Source: Limnoperna fortunei (lineage: Eukaryota > Mollusca > Bivalvia > Mytilida > Modiolidae). From it: a stretch of 64,000 bases of DNA. Made by a program: the position numbers and the translations under genes. Shown here one piece after another: positions 13,639 to 26,336 of the stretch (positions are counted from its first letter, which is position 1; each line of letters begins with the position of its first letter). Location: positions 67,635,898 to 67,699,897 of the forward strand of contig OX104123.1 in NCBI GenBank assembly GCA_944474755.1. Direction: 5' to 3'. The notes under the pieces are model-generated. The model saw only the letters and a program-made list of their open reading frames with translations. It was not told the origin of the DNA and made no database searches.

Positions 13639-15349
13639 CAGCTTTTGTAGACTTCAAAAATGCATTTGATACTATAAACAGGGAAGCGTTATTTTTAAAA
13701 ATTTTTAATTATAATATTAAAGGTAGGTTTTTAAATATCTTAAGAGATAGGTACAAGAAAGTGCTCTTTTCAGTATTGACCTTGTCTCACTTTTTGACAG
13801 TAAATGTGATCCTGTACAGCTAAATGAAACTGATATATCATGTCTCCTTTATGCAGACGATTTAGTTCTTATATCAGAATCTGCTTCAAGTCTACAGCAT
13901 TGATAAACATAACAATTATTGTGATCATTGGGACCTTACTGTAAATTTATAAAAAAAACTAATGATCTTAAATAAAGCAGAAAGAAAATTATCAAAAGAA
14001 GCTAGGAGAGGACACGATTGAATATTGTGACGAATATAAATATTTGAGAATCATTTTAAACCATCTGGAGTCTTTACAAATGGCATTAACCACCTATGTA
14101 AAAAGGCAACAAAAGCTATGTTCTGTATTAGAAAACTCTTATCATCAGACTCTTCTAATATTGTTGCTCATTTAAAACTGTTTGATGCTTGCAATAAACC
14201 AATCTTACTTTATTGTAGTGAAATATGGTCATTAAATGTTGTCAATAATAAACATGAACTAGAATCTAAATATCTATCAATGCCAATAGTTAAAACTAAG
14301 ATTAAATTTGAGAAATCACTTCTAGGAGTAAATAGAGCTGCATTGAGTTTGGCTGTACTTGCAGAACTTGGAATGTACCAATATCTATTTTAGCCTTGAA
14401 ATCAGTTGCTGAATATTGGTTACATATCATTAAATCAGAAAATTTACTAGTACATGATGCCTACACATCTAATCTTAATCTTCAAGATAACTTTGCCTCA
14501 AAAGTTAAGATATTATTTTAAAAAGCTTAATTTTGATAATGTTGGGATAACCATGGTGCTTTTTCACAACGCAAATTACTCTCAGCTTTTACAAACAAGT
14601 TAAAGAAAATTATTTAAAATATTGGAAGAACAGTATTTTTGATGATGAACATTTAGAAAAATAAAAGAAAACTATGAAATTGATACATATTTGAAATAAG
14701 ATAAAGACAGAGATATAGTTAAAACATTTACAAAAATTAAAATAAGCAATAGTAAACTTGCAATAGAAGATGGGCGACACACTAAAACCCCACTAGCAAA
14801 TATGGATTGTCCATTATGTAAATTATGAGTAGAAGATGAGTTTCATTTTTCAATTAGTTGCACTTCACTCAATAACATTAGAGAAAAACTTTTTACAGAT
14901 ATATGTGCAAAATTTTCCCCTCCTTTGATAATTTTGACTCAGATGTTAATTTAAATTTTTACTCAATTGTAAAGACTATGATATTGTAAACGTTATTGTC
15001 ATAGGTGTTATCCAAATGTTTAAAAGGAGATTTGAGTTACTTAATAATTGTGATTAAGTGCATTTTAGTTGTCTAACTCATATTATTATTTATTAATATT
15101 AATGTAAAGTATTCATGCATTTATTCTACCCCACCTCCTCATATAAATAATCCAATATATAATATATACTTAATATTAATAGGCAAGCAATGCCCAACCT
15201 GGTAAAATATATCTTTCTGATATATATGATAATGAGGCATGTGTCTAAATCACTAGTAGAACTATTATTTTATATATGCTTGTGTGTGTTATTGTATTGG
15301 TAACAATGTTGTATTTGGATTTTAGAACAAATAAAAATTTTGTTCTGTT
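13639..15349 (+). pseudogene. Dead 5'-truncated LINE (non-LTR retrotransposon)
   Basis: Degenerate reverse transcriptase remains are readable in several frames. Near 13642 the palm motif reads VDFKNAFDTINREALF. Near 13840-13880 a second motif reads CLLYADDLVLIS, with the catalytic YADD. The frame open at 14118-14393 carries the post-palm segment LFDACNKPILLYCSEIWS. Near 14806-14890 there is a zinc-knuckle-like CPLC...EDEFHFSISC interrupted by a stop. The probable 3' end has an AATAAA at about 15332, close to the right inverted repeat. Endonuclease and the first RT motifs are missing, so this is a 5'-truncated, frameshifted copy. Its knuckle resembles that of the minus-strand LINE at 57.4-60.3 kb, suggesting the same clade. 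It cannot encode an active enzyme. Confidence 0.85.
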
Positions 15350-15351
15350 CC

Positions 15352-15381
15352 CAGCTAAGTTTGTCAGGGTTTCTTGGACAC
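15352..15381 (-). repeat. Right arm of the inverted repeat pair
   Basis: Imperfect reverse complement of 13270-13301 (see that entry). It lies immediately after the probable LINE 3' end. Confidence 0.6.
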
Positions 15382-15387
15382 GTGTGG

Positions 15388-15453
15388 CCGAATTTTACTG
15401 CCGTTATAATCCGAAGTTAGTTTTGTGATTTGTCGGATTAACGGCAGAATTCA
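15388..15453. repeat. 66-nt hairpin block, copy 1
   Basis: The block folds: GAATTTTACTGCCGTTATAA on the left pairs, with small bulges, with GGATTAACGGCAGAATTC on the right. The same 66 bases recur at 63935-64000 with one visible mismatch. Downstream, CTAACTTCGG at about 15489 is the reverse complement of CCGAAGTTAG inside the block, so the palindrome may be larger. It is probably the end of a dispersed transposon family. Confidence 0.8.
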
Positions 15454-17790
15454 GTCCTATCGCTCGCAATTTAGCAAATAAAAAATTCTAACTTCGGTCT
15501 ATTATACAAAATTCAAAAATAGTATTCATCTTCTTTACGTTATTAAAGCTTTAGACATTGCAAGACTAACGGGAAACGATCTTTATTGAAGAAATTTCTT
15601 TTTTCGTCATTGAAGACGCACGTGGAAAATGCTATGTTTATCAGTTTTCCGTATATGGATAATGTGACCTAATTTTGTTATAAACGTGCTAATTTGCATA
15701 CTATAACAACCATTGCGTAGTAAGAATCCAGTTATTAAGATATGTATTACCCAAGATGCAACACACCATTTATTTTCGATGTTTGTCATGTAGTAAACGT
15801 AATTAACAAGAAGATATGGGTTAAACCCATATCCAGAGATGTTCGATTTATATGTTATAGTTGTATCTGATTGGTTTAATAATTTTTTTTTTCAATTTGT
15901 TTTATTTAAAATTTCATCATATGCTGTAAAGGGATTCAAATATAGACGATTGTGAATGGCAAGAAATAATCATCTTGATTATAATATATCAACTTTGAGA
16001 AGAGTACTTTAATAAAAAAAGGAAAGTTTTGGAAAGACAAATGTTTACTAATAAAAATACATTGACAATTGTCACGTGGTTCTGTGGGAGAAAAATGTGA
16101 ATGTAAGATCGGCAGTTATCGCGTCCACGGAAAATCTAAGAAAACATACCGACAAGTTACAATTTCTATTGATTTAATTTTACTGTAATTAAAATTGTTT
16201 CAAAAGATTTGCAATTGAATATATTTCAAACGTCAAACTAGCATTCATGTGCATAAACATTGCTAAGAACTTTATAAAATTTTCAGAATTTAAAATAACA
16301 AAAAACAATTAGAAGAAGAGTCTTATTATGCAAAACAATTTATGAGATTATTAACTTCTACAAATATTTTCAACAATATAAACTGACATTTATTCGAACG
16401 TAACTGATTTTTTTTCTTTTGTATTATTATATATATAACATGCGTCGTTAAAATAGCTTAACATGAATTTTTTTTAATCTAGAATTAAATAAAAAAATCT
16501 ATATCTTTTGTGCCTTTTTATTATTGAGAAATTTCTTTTCCCTACTAATTTCTACGACATTTTTCACCGATTCAGACATCAATTTCTTTAAATAACATGC
16601 CTGTTTGAAAATCTAATTTTCGTATAAAAATCATAATCTAGGTTAGCATTTTAGCGGCTAATAGTGCGAGTCTAATTGGTCTTTCATTTTTACCTTTCAT
16701 CAAAGTTCAGCAGTGTAAGGTTATAAATAAGTATTAGCAAATAAACAAGGCACATCTAATATACAATTGCATCACAGAAATATCTCTGCCCCCCCCCCCC
16801 CCTAAAACCACCACTACCACACACGAATCGTTCACGAGAGTTTGGGATTTCGAAACCGTCAATAAACAAAACCCAGGGAAATTAAATTTAATGTTCAAGA
16901 TTGACTAATTTTCTACGTAAAGGTTCCATTTTCTACCTTATAAATTATGAAATAATCCAGAAATAAGATCAACATTTCTGGATGAGTGGTCACAAGCGCA
17001 TTAAACAAAATCTAAAAATGCACTTTTATAATCAAATTATCTAAGTAACTAATAAAAGAAAGAGAAAAAACATTTTATCATGTTAAAATAAGAATGCATA
17101 AAAAAAATTACGAAGCTTACCATATAAATCATGAAATAATCCAAGAAATAAAATTGAAGAAATGAAATTCATTACGTAATATAACATAACCCAATTTTAT
17201 AATGCTTTTTTCTTATCAAATTAAATAACTAATTAATAAAAGAAACGCAAGTATATGCATTTTATTATGTCAAGAATAGAATGCATTAATAAAAATACTA
17301 GGCTTACCCTATAGATAGTAAAATAATCCAAAAATAAAAAATGAAGCGGTCTATTCATGCTACCGAGATAGACACTGGTAAAGCGCGCATTAATATGCAA
17401 TTTTGTACATCTTTACTTCTTCTTATTAGATCAGGACAACAAAATGTATTTTAAAGCTTGAAGAATTTAACAAATACGAAAAACTGTAAATGAAATATTT
17501 TCTTAAAATATTAAATTAGACATTTTATCACTTACAACATGAACTATATTGTAGAGTATGGAAAGCGATAAATGGCCAATCCTACCCGAAAACAATTATT
17601 TTATTTAAGAGATAATAAGAAGAGATCGAACATATGAAAAGAGACAGGAATGTCAATTATTACACAACGCACAGCGGGTTATTAAAAACGGCAATAACTA
17701 TCATCACGTATCAATAATGATCGATGTTAAACACGAAACCGATAAAAAAGTGGTGAAACTGTCGAAAGATATCAAGATCGACCATGTCTG
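15454..17790. other. AT-rich spacer, no gene seen
   Basis: Low-complexity AT-rich sequence with a C homopolymer at about 16788-16802. Short frames such as 15607-15789 (minus) show no domain, codon signal or similarity I recognise. Nothing supports a gene here. Confidence 0.6.
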
Positions 17791-18084
17791 ATGGTATATT
17801 CAACTTCTTTTGGACATCAAAGTGCTGGGAGTGATTCACTCCCGCTCTGCTACATTACGAGTAATGGGACTAATTTCGTACCCTCGCCAAAAAAAGCGAT
17901 TTGTTCTAATGTGGACACAGAAACCCTGACTGAGGATGCAAGACAGGTGGTTCAGTTAATATATCACAAGTGGAGCAGAAGTTGGGTATCCTTCGGTGGC
18001 ACATGGACTCATCCCCTGGATTTTATTGGGGTTCGTGTTATTTTCTATGACGAAAAATTGTATTATATGAGCTTGAATATTTAA
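17791..18084 (+). CDS. Unrecognised 97-aa open reading frame
   Basis: An uninterrupted frame of 97 codons in otherwise stop-rich AT-rich DNA. The predicted protein has mixed composition, two tryptophan-containing stretches (KWSRSWVSFGGTWTHP) and no signal peptide or membrane segment. I recognise no family. An upstream out-of-frame ATG at about 17783 weakens the start. It may be a real exon or remnant, since its composition is less AT-biased than its surroundings, or a chance frame. No splice sites or neighbours support a role. Confidence 0.25.
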   Translation: MVYSTSFGHQSAGSDSLPLCYITSNGTNFVPSPKKAICSNVDTETLTEDARQVVQLIYHKWSRSWVSFGGTWTHPLDFIGVRVIFYDEKLYYMSLNI

Positions 18085-18404
18085 CTTACAGCAGTTTATT
18101 GTCAGGGGAGACAACAAGAACAAACATTCGGCTTCATTTATTATAAAACAAGGTCAGGCATATGCTTAAAATTCAGACACGATATCATGATTGTTGACAT
18201 TTTGACATGTTTCTGCATTGTAAAGTTTCTTAACCATCAGTGGACGGTAATGGATGAGTTTTATTTTTTTAGATTGTTTCTCCAAGCATCATAACATTTG
18301 CTGATAAGGGTATGAAAAAAAATGTTTGCTTTATCTACGTATCCTAAAAACTTTCTTCAGGTTTTGTTTTCCCCACATCCGGGTATTAATTGTATTCTGA
18401 TCTA
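18085..18404. other. Spacer, nothing recognised
   Basis: AT-rich sequence leading into the 37-bp minisatellite. I see no gene or structured repeat. Confidence 0.5.
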
Positions 18405-19605
18405 GTAGGTGATATTGTAATAACAACATGAACAAGGCACTACTTTTTGCTGGGTGGTATTGCAATAACGAGACACTACTTGTCTGCTAGATGGTATTGC
18501 AATAATGAGGCAATACTTGCCTCATATGTGGTATCGCAACAACTAGACACTACTTGTCTGCTAGGTGGTATCGAAATAACGAGACACTACTTGACTAGAA
18601 GGTGATATTGTAATAACAAGGCACTACTTTTTGCTGGGTGGTATTGCAATAACGAGACACTACTTGTCTGCTAGATGGTATTGCAATAACAAGACACTAC
18701 TTGACTAGTAAGTGATATTGTAATAACAAGGCACTACTTTTTGCTGGGTGGTATTGCAATAACGAGACACTACTTGCATTGTCTGCTAGATGGTATTGCA
18801 ATAATGAGGCCATACTTGCCTCATATGTGGTATCGCAACAACGAGACACTACTTGTCTGCTAGGTGGTATCGAAATAACGAGACACTAATTGACTAGAAG
18901 GTGATATTGTAATAACAAGGCACTACTTTTTGCTGGGTGGTATTGCAATAACGAGACACTACTTGTCTACTAGATGGTATTGCAATAACGAGACACCACT
19001 TGACTAGTAGGTGATATTGTAATAACAAGGCACTACTTTTTGCTGGGTGGTATCGCAACAACGAGACACTACTTGTCTTCTAGGTGGTATCGAAATAACG
19101 AGACACTACTTGTCTTCTATGTGGTATCGCAATAACGAGACACTACGTGACTAGTAGGTGATATTACAATAACAAGACACTGCTTGTTTGCTAGGTAGTT
19201 TTGCAATAATGAGGCAATACTTGTTTCATAGGTGGTATCGCAACAACGAGACACAACTTGTCTTCTAGGTGGTATCGCAATAACGAGACACTACGTGACT
19301 AGTAGGTGATATTACAATAACAAGACACTGCTTGTTTGCTAGGTGGTTTTGCCTTAACGAGACACTACTTGTCTACTTTGTGATATTGTAATACCAAGAC
19401 ACTACTTGTCTGCTAGGTGGTATTGCAATAACGAGACACTACTTGTCTGCTAGCTGTTATTGCAATAACGAGGCAATACTTGTCTCCTGTGTGGTATCGC
19501 AATAACGAGACAATACTTGTCAGTTAGGTGATATCGCAATAACGAAACACCACTTGTCAGCTAGGAGGTATCATCGCAATAACGAGACACTAATTATCAG
19601 CTTAG
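18405..19605. repeat. 37-bp minisatellite, main block
   Basis: Roughly thirty units of about 37 bp built on GCAATAACGAGACACTACTT followed by GTCTGCTAGGTGGTATT. Variants include AACAAGGCACTAC, ATGAGGCAATAC and CTTGACTAGTAGGTGATATT, and these recur in order, so multi-unit duplications have occurred (for example 18405-18560 against 18715-18870). Confidence 0.93.
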
Positions 19606-20056
19606 AGACATAAGACAAATAGGTTCTCTTTTATTTCATTCAAAGGAAATGCAATAAAACAGAGAGATATTTTCTAAGGGAAAATTATATAGGATAATAA
19701 CACGCTATGCTCGTGTCTTGCGGAATTAAGGGTTTATATTTTTTGTAATGTTTTTTGTTAAATAAATTGATAGATATTGTCTAACATTCTGTGATGGATT
19801 GTGTTGGGCTATCTCCCTTCGACTAATTAAATGAATGGTTTATGTTAATCTTCTTTATACTTCTTTGTGAAATATATTTTGTTGGGATGCTATGTTAGAC
19901 AAAATGTTTTTTCTAACTATTACTAGAGTAACAACCTGTGCGATAGTTTGTTAAGGGCTTGAAGTTGTTTTAATTCCTGATATAAAACGGACGAAACATT
20001 TTCAGTTTTTTTAAATATAACAAGCAGGAAGTGAAACAGGAAGTTAACAGATTTAG
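19606..20056. other. Spacer between minisatellite blocks
   Basis: AT-rich sequence without a gene, separating two blocks of the same 37-bp repeat. It is either an insertion into the array or diverged array. No terminal repeats are visible. Confidence 0.5.
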
Positions 20057-20243
20057 GTGTCGCAATAACGAGACACTACTTGTCTGGTATTTTGTATTTC
20101 AATAACGAGGCAATACTCGTCTGCTGGGTGATATCGCAATAACGAGAAACTACTTGTTTTCTAGGTATTATTGCAATAACGAGACATTACTTGTACTAGT
20201 TTGCTAGGTGGTATCGCAATAACAAATCACTACTTGTCTGCTA
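20057..20243. repeat. 37-bp minisatellite, second block
   Basis: About five units with the same core CAATAACGAGACACTACTTG as the main block 450 bases upstream. Confidence 0.9.
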
Positions 20244-21454
20244 AACAACCAGACGACATTCCTGAAGCCAATTGACACTGAATGTATTGTTTTAAAGACA
20301 GTATGCAACATTTTTGGGGAGGGTCTAAAACGCGGAAGTGGAAAAGCCCGAAGTATAAAAACACATATATTTTTATTCATAACTTTTTAACGGCTTGACA
20401 TAAATTAAAAATTAAAAGTGCCTCTGGGAGATATTTGAAAGATCTTTATAATCATATATAGTTTATTGCAAATAATTTTTAATAAAGTACCTAAAAGTTG
20501 ACCGGAAGTGAAATTTGTGCGAGTGTCACTACATCAAATTTTCACATTGGAACCAAGATTTCTCCTAAATGCTTCACCCCGGTCAAAAAACTATTAGTGT
20601 TTAGCCCAAGTAATTCATTTAGCTTCAAAATGATGTATAGTTTATAAGAAACAAATGAAAGGAAAGTTAAGAAAAGACCGGCGGAAGCAAGTACGGTAGC
20701 AAAAGCAAAAGTTCGAATTTTCAACTTTTAACTATAATATCTCAAAGACCTCATAACCCGGTCACAATTTGAATAGGGCCTCGTGTTCCCCTCAGCATTA
20801 GCTATAAAATGATATATAACTTTTAAATTTTGGTCAACGACAAAGTATGTTAAAGTTTACCGGAAGTGATCCTTGTCTTGTTAAACAATAAGACCATTGA
20901 ACAATTATGTAAATCCAAATCAATCTTAATGAAAGATATTCAATTAAATATAAAAGATCATGAAAAAGTTTCAGTATTTTACTCTTGTTATCATGCAGTT
21001 TATTAAACATTAAACATTCAGAATCTGCAAAGTTTTCATCTGATATTTATAATAAAATGAGAATGTGAGAGTTAAAACTGGTTACAGTTGTATTTAATAA
21101 GAAGAAACCAAAAAATTATAAAATGGCAATTTCCCCTCTAGCATAGTCTAGTTCTGACAACAATGAAAGATTCTGTGGGAAAAGCAAGATATTCTAACAA
21201 GTTTTGTAGGTCAGAACAGCCAATCAGACCTGATTTTTGGTAAAATATCAAAAAGATATCTCCTTTTGTCATGGATTAAACAACTTGTTATTCAAATAAA
21301 TAACTCTTATAAATTTAAAACCAGGAAAATACTACGTTTACATAGCATACTTTTTCACAATGTATACAATAAAGTATATAGGCCAAATGTTTGCATGTAT
21401 TATTTTAACAAAATGAAAAGTTCTACAAAAATATCATCCAAGTCCAGTACTATA
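20244..21454. other. Spacer with degenerate repeated segments
   Basis: No gene recognised. Two segments (about 20380-20520 and 20725-20870) share a loose order of motifs ending in ACCGGAAGTG, suggesting an old direct duplication. A 107-codon frame from 21266 runs into the satellite and has no recognisable domain. Confidence 0.45.
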
Positions 21455-22894
21455 TTCACACCTATAGGTCATAAGAGGTCCATCACATTGTCACACTCTA
21501 TGCATCACCTACTCCATATAGGTACATCACCTTATCACACCCTATGTATCACCTACTCCTGCTCTACTGTCCCCTATGTACAAATCTGACCTTGCATATC
21601 CACTCTGAAGGTCATTAAAAGGTAAATCACCTTATCACACCCTACGCATCACCTACTCCTGCTCTATTGTCTCCTATGTATACATCTGACCCTGTAGATA
21701 TCCACTCTGATATTCATAATAGGTAAATCACCTAGTCACACCCTATGTATCACCTACTCCTGATCTATTGTCTCCTATGTATACATCTGACCTTGTATAT
21801 CCACTCTGATATTCATAATAGGTAAATCACCTAGTCACACCCTATGTATCACCTACTCCTGCTCTATTATCTCCTATGTATACATCTGACCTTGTAGATA
21901 TCCACTCTGATATTCATAATAGGTAAATCACCTAGTCACACCCTATGTATCACCTTCTCCTGCTCTATTGTCTCCTATGTATACATCTGACCCTGTAGAT
22001 ATCCACTCTGATATTCATAATAGGTAAATCACCTAGTCACACCCTATGTATCACCTACTCCTGCTCTATTGTCTCCTATGTATACATCTGACCTTGTAGA
22101 TATCCACTCTGATATTCATAAAAGGTAAATCACCTAGTCACACCCTATGTATCACCTACTCCTGCTCTATTGTCTCCTATGTATACATCTGACCTTGTAG
22201 ATATCCACTCTGATATTCATAATAGGTAAATCACCTAGTCACACCCTATGTATCACCTACTCCTGCTCTATTGTCTCCTATGTATACATCTGACCTTGTA
22301 GATATCCACTCTGATATTCATAATAGGTAAATCACCTAGTCACACCCTATGTATCACCTACTCCTGCTCTATTGTCTCCTATGTATACATCTGACCTTGT
22401 AGATATCCACTCTGATATTCATAATAGGTAAATCACCTAGTCACACCCTATGTATCACCTACTCCTGCTCTATTTGTCTCCTATGTATACATCTGACCTT
22501 GTAGATATCCACTCTGATATTCATAATAGGTAAATCACATAGTCACACCCTATGTATCACCTACTCCTGCTCTATTGTCTCCTATGTATACATCTGACCT
22601 TGTAGATATCCACTCTGATATTCATAATAGGTAAATCACCTAGTCACACCCTATGTATCACCTACTCCTGCTCTATTGTCTCCTATGTATACATTTGACC
22701 TTGTAGATATCCATTCTGATATTCATAATAGGTAAATCACCTAGTCACACCCTATGTATCACCTACTCCTGCTCTATTTGTCTCCTATGTATACATCTGA
22801 CCTTGTAGATATCCACTCTGATATTCATAATAGGTAAATCACCTAGTCACACCCTATGTATCACCTACTCCTGCTCTATTGTCTCCTATGTATA
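21455..22894. repeat. 100-bp satellite, left block (about 14 units)
   Basis: Units of 99-101 bp in tandem. Landmarks in order are TGTATCACCTACTCCTGCTC, TATTGTCTCCTATGTATACA, TCTGACCTTGTAGATATCC and AATAGGTAAATCACCTAGTC. Units here are very homogeneous. The block ends inside a unit at the 5' LTR; the same unit resumes at 33,367 after the retrotransposon. Confidence 0.97.
22891..22894. repeat. Target site duplication (TATA), left
   Basis: TATA precedes the 5' LTR and is repeated at 33367-33370. Removing the element and one copy restores a normal satellite unit. Confidence 0.9.
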
Positions 22895-24298
22895 TGTGGC
22901 AGAGTGTTATTTTCCAGAATTTATTTATTTTCTATACTTTGTAAATTATTATTGTAGTACACATGTATGATTTAGTTTGATTATTAAATGAACAGGTTTA
23001 TATATTAGTATATAAACTGACTCACTATAAAATCTATCTAGTTCTGTGATACCTATTTTGGATAATACTAATCACTGATTGTGGAATTTGGAGTTACCTG
23101 TCAGGTGACAGTTATTTTTAGCAACTCTTCTATTTTATTCTAGTACTTCTTACAGTCTTATTGTCTATTGGTCATTTTGAGTCACATGTATTCTTTTGGA
23201 GGTAAAATTCTAATTCTATTGTTTTGGTGAACACTTCTTGATAAACCTTGAGAGAGAAAGGCAGACATTTTTGTTTCTTACTGAATTTGCAACAATACTT
23301 CACAGCCTTTGTTCTGAGAAACTTTCAACAAAACTATATTGTGCTGAATTAGGTTTGTTACTATTTTCTTTCACTAATTCCCAATAATTATGACATTTTA
23401 ACAGAGCAGCTTGATAATGATCTGAAAGCTTTGTATGAATCTGAGAATAAATCTGTGATATGAATCTGATCTGATTGCAAGTGTAAATTTTAATATTGTA
23501 AACCATTTTTATTGAGATAAACATATCTCTAGGAATATAAATTAATAAAATAATAATATAACTTCAAGTAAATACAGAAATCATAATAAAGTGTTATGAG
23601 AGAGTACAATTTCTTATAATTAGTTAAATAAGGTGTTAAATTGATAATTTTTAATTGTAAATAATGCTCATCTTACATATGATGCACTCTGAGATATTTT
23701 GTGTTTGTCTGTGTTCAGAATGTATGTTATATTTTTATTAGCTGAAACACAGTATTTATGATATATAATTTTGCTTCAGGTATAACCATGATGTAGAAGC
23801 ATATATGATTATAATGTTTTGACTGCCAGCCTATTCATCTTTTTGAGTGGTAAGCATATTGTGTAATTTTGTTATTTTAATTAATGCTTTGCTGCTTAAT
23901 TGCTTGCTTTGCTTATTAATGCTTGGCATTTGATTTTAACCAATGTGATAATTTTGTTGATATATTTTTGAGTTTCTTAATGTGCAAAATATTTATTTTG
24001 CAAGTAATGTGATATGTATAACCGAATGAAGTCTATGGTTTTCAAGGACACTTTCATACATGCAAAGACTAATCTATTTTTAAGTCTTGTGAATTAAGTA
24101 GAATAAGAAATATTTATATATTTATTACTTTTATGAAACAAGTTAGAGTTATCTTTCTTGCACCAATATTTATGTTATTTTAAATTTGTATATTACAGGG
24201 CTTTATTTATTTAGTCATTGTTTTCTGTTGATTCCCACTACAAATAAAGAACCTGAAAATTAAAACCAGTGTGTGTTATTTTTTTTCGCATGGTTTCA
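22895..24298 (+). repeat. 5' LTR
   Basis: 1,404 bp starting TGTGGCAGAGTG and ending GCATGGTTTCA, matching 31963-33366. A possible TATA box (TATAAA, about 23011) lies near the left end and an AATAAA at about 24243 lies near the right end. The R/U5 boundary cannot be fixed by eye. Confidence 0.95.
24243..24248 (+). terminator. Candidate polyadenylation signal in LTR
   Basis: AATAAA about 50 bases before the LTR end. The equivalent in the 3' LTR is at about 33311 and would process the element transcript. Confidence 0.5.
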
Positions 24299-24299
24299 A

Positions 24300-24317
24300 T
24301 GGCGCCCAACGTGATTT
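24300..24317 (+). other. Primer-binding site
   Basis: TGGCGCCCAACGTG starts one base after the LTR's terminal CA. TGGCGCCC is complementary to an aminoacylated tRNA 3' end (TGG pairs with CCA). I cannot name the tRNA with certainty. Confidence 0.75.
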
Positions 24318-26336
24318 GTGGTTTGGAACAACTTATTTGTGCACACGTATAGTTATATTGACATTTCCGGGATCAGCTACGTAAACTTAGGACGTCTGTG
24401 TTTTCAACTTCCGGAAGTGAAGTGACTTTGTTTACCGGCGGAAAATTCAACTGGATTTGGACATTTGTTGCTGTTTCTCAGCCAGTTTCTGAACAGACAA
24501 GGTTAGATATCATATGTATTGTTTGTCTTATGTGTATTATACATGTTTATAATTTGTTTCTTAAAAAAAAAAAAAAAATCGATTTATTCGATTTTTATGT
24601 CGAAAATTGAACTTGTAACTTGGTACTAAAAACGCTGTTTTCTTACTTTAGAAACTGACTTTATTTTGTAGTGCTTGATTTTGAAACAGCATTACTGAAT
24701 TGTATATTGTACTTTGAAGTGAAACTGAACAACATTATCTTGATTAATTACTTTATTTGTAAGTTGTAAATTTTTTTTTTTTTTTTTTTTTTTTTCAACA
24801 TTGTGATTGAGAATCCTCATTGATACGTAACACACCCCCTACATAGACACACCCACTCGAGGTCAAGGTCACCGGAAGTACACTTTATCCAGTGTAAACA
24901 AACACTGTTTGCTATTTACATTTTTTTTTTCTACTTAAAAAAAAAAAACTTTGTGCATTATAAAACTTACACATACTTTACAAATAAATAAACATTTATA
25001 TATTTACAGTATATTGAATATCTTAAAATTTTAAAAGTATAACTTAATATTTTTTTTGTTTTGTTTAGATTTATTTACATTTGGCATACAAGTTAATTTC
25101 ACATACATGTAGACCAGGAAAGGGTAATTGTTCAAGAGACATCAACCATTTTTTTAAAATAGTTTTTGACATACAGATACACATTTGCAATTACACCATA
25201 AACTATTTTGCATACTTTAGGTGTGTTCTGATTTTGATCATAGACATTAAGTGTTAATAATTTGTATTGTGTTTGTGTTGATACTTGTATTGTGGAATTG
25301 TGCTGTACTATACTTTGTGATTTTGTGTTTTGCTTTATTATCATTATTGTGTTATACTTTGTGGCATTGTATTTGTCTTTGTATTTTGTAATCATTTCAG
25401 AGTGTAAAAAAAATCAATAGCTAAATTTTATAATTTATAAACTTTACATATTTTCAAATTGATAACTAAACTAGAGTTAAATTTAATCATAAACTTGTCT
25501 TCAATTTTAACTGAAAGATTTAACTTTACTATTTAAATAAATTAAACTTATCATTTTGATTAACTTAAACTTATACATAGTAGTTTGATAAACAACTTGA
25601 CTGTATGATAGTTGATTGATTGCAGACACATTTATCCATGCATGTAGCCATGAACTAACATGTTATCATAACTTATACCTTACACACCCTGCACACCTTT
25701 CCATCACTCTGTATTTTCAGGGATAGCTGATATTTCCAGTTGTCTATTTCTCAGGTACTTTTGACTTTGATTTGTCTATTTGTGTAGTTAGTGTTTATAA
25801 GTCTTTGAGGAGTTTGACCCAGTTTTTTTTTTTTTTTTTTTTTTTTTGGTTTTCCGACAATCCGTTTAGCCCAGTACTGAGTTACAGTAAGACAAAGTAC
25901 GAGTTACTTTGAGAGTTCATACATACGATTGAAAGTATTTACACTTAAGTACATACAGTACTGTGTTTTAGTATTTTATGACATACCTGAAAGCTGTCAA
26001 GCTTTGATTGATTGATTTAATTCGAAGTATTCGAATTTTGATTTATTTTGATATTTTTTAGTATTTGACGTGTACTTATATCTGAGATTGTTAACGTAAA
26101 AGTTTAACAAGTCTCAGTATTTTTGTTTTTCAGGTCACAGTATATAGTAGTATATTGCAATTGATATTTGGTATTACCAAGGATTTTGATATCTGGTGTT
26201 ACAAACATATTGATATTTGGTATTTAGTGTATTTATGATCTGATAGCAGAGAGTTGTTGTAAGTTGCATTAGTATTTATTTATTTATTTTTGTTGAACTT
26301 TGCATACATATATATTTTCTACTATTGAATTACGTC
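24318..26336 (+). other. Untranslated leader of the retrotransposon
   Basis: About 2 kb between PBS and gag without a convincing gene. It holds long T runs (about 24770-24795 and 25822-25847) and several short A runs. The length is unusual; the leader presumably contains packaging or translation signals, but none is identifiable by eye. The short frame at 24398-24610 runs through an A homopolymer and is not supported. Confidence 0.7.

Noticed and set aside
23300..23524. 74-aa minus-strand frame present in both LTRs
   Set aside because: Duplicated only because the LTRs are; no domain and AT-rich low-complexity translation.
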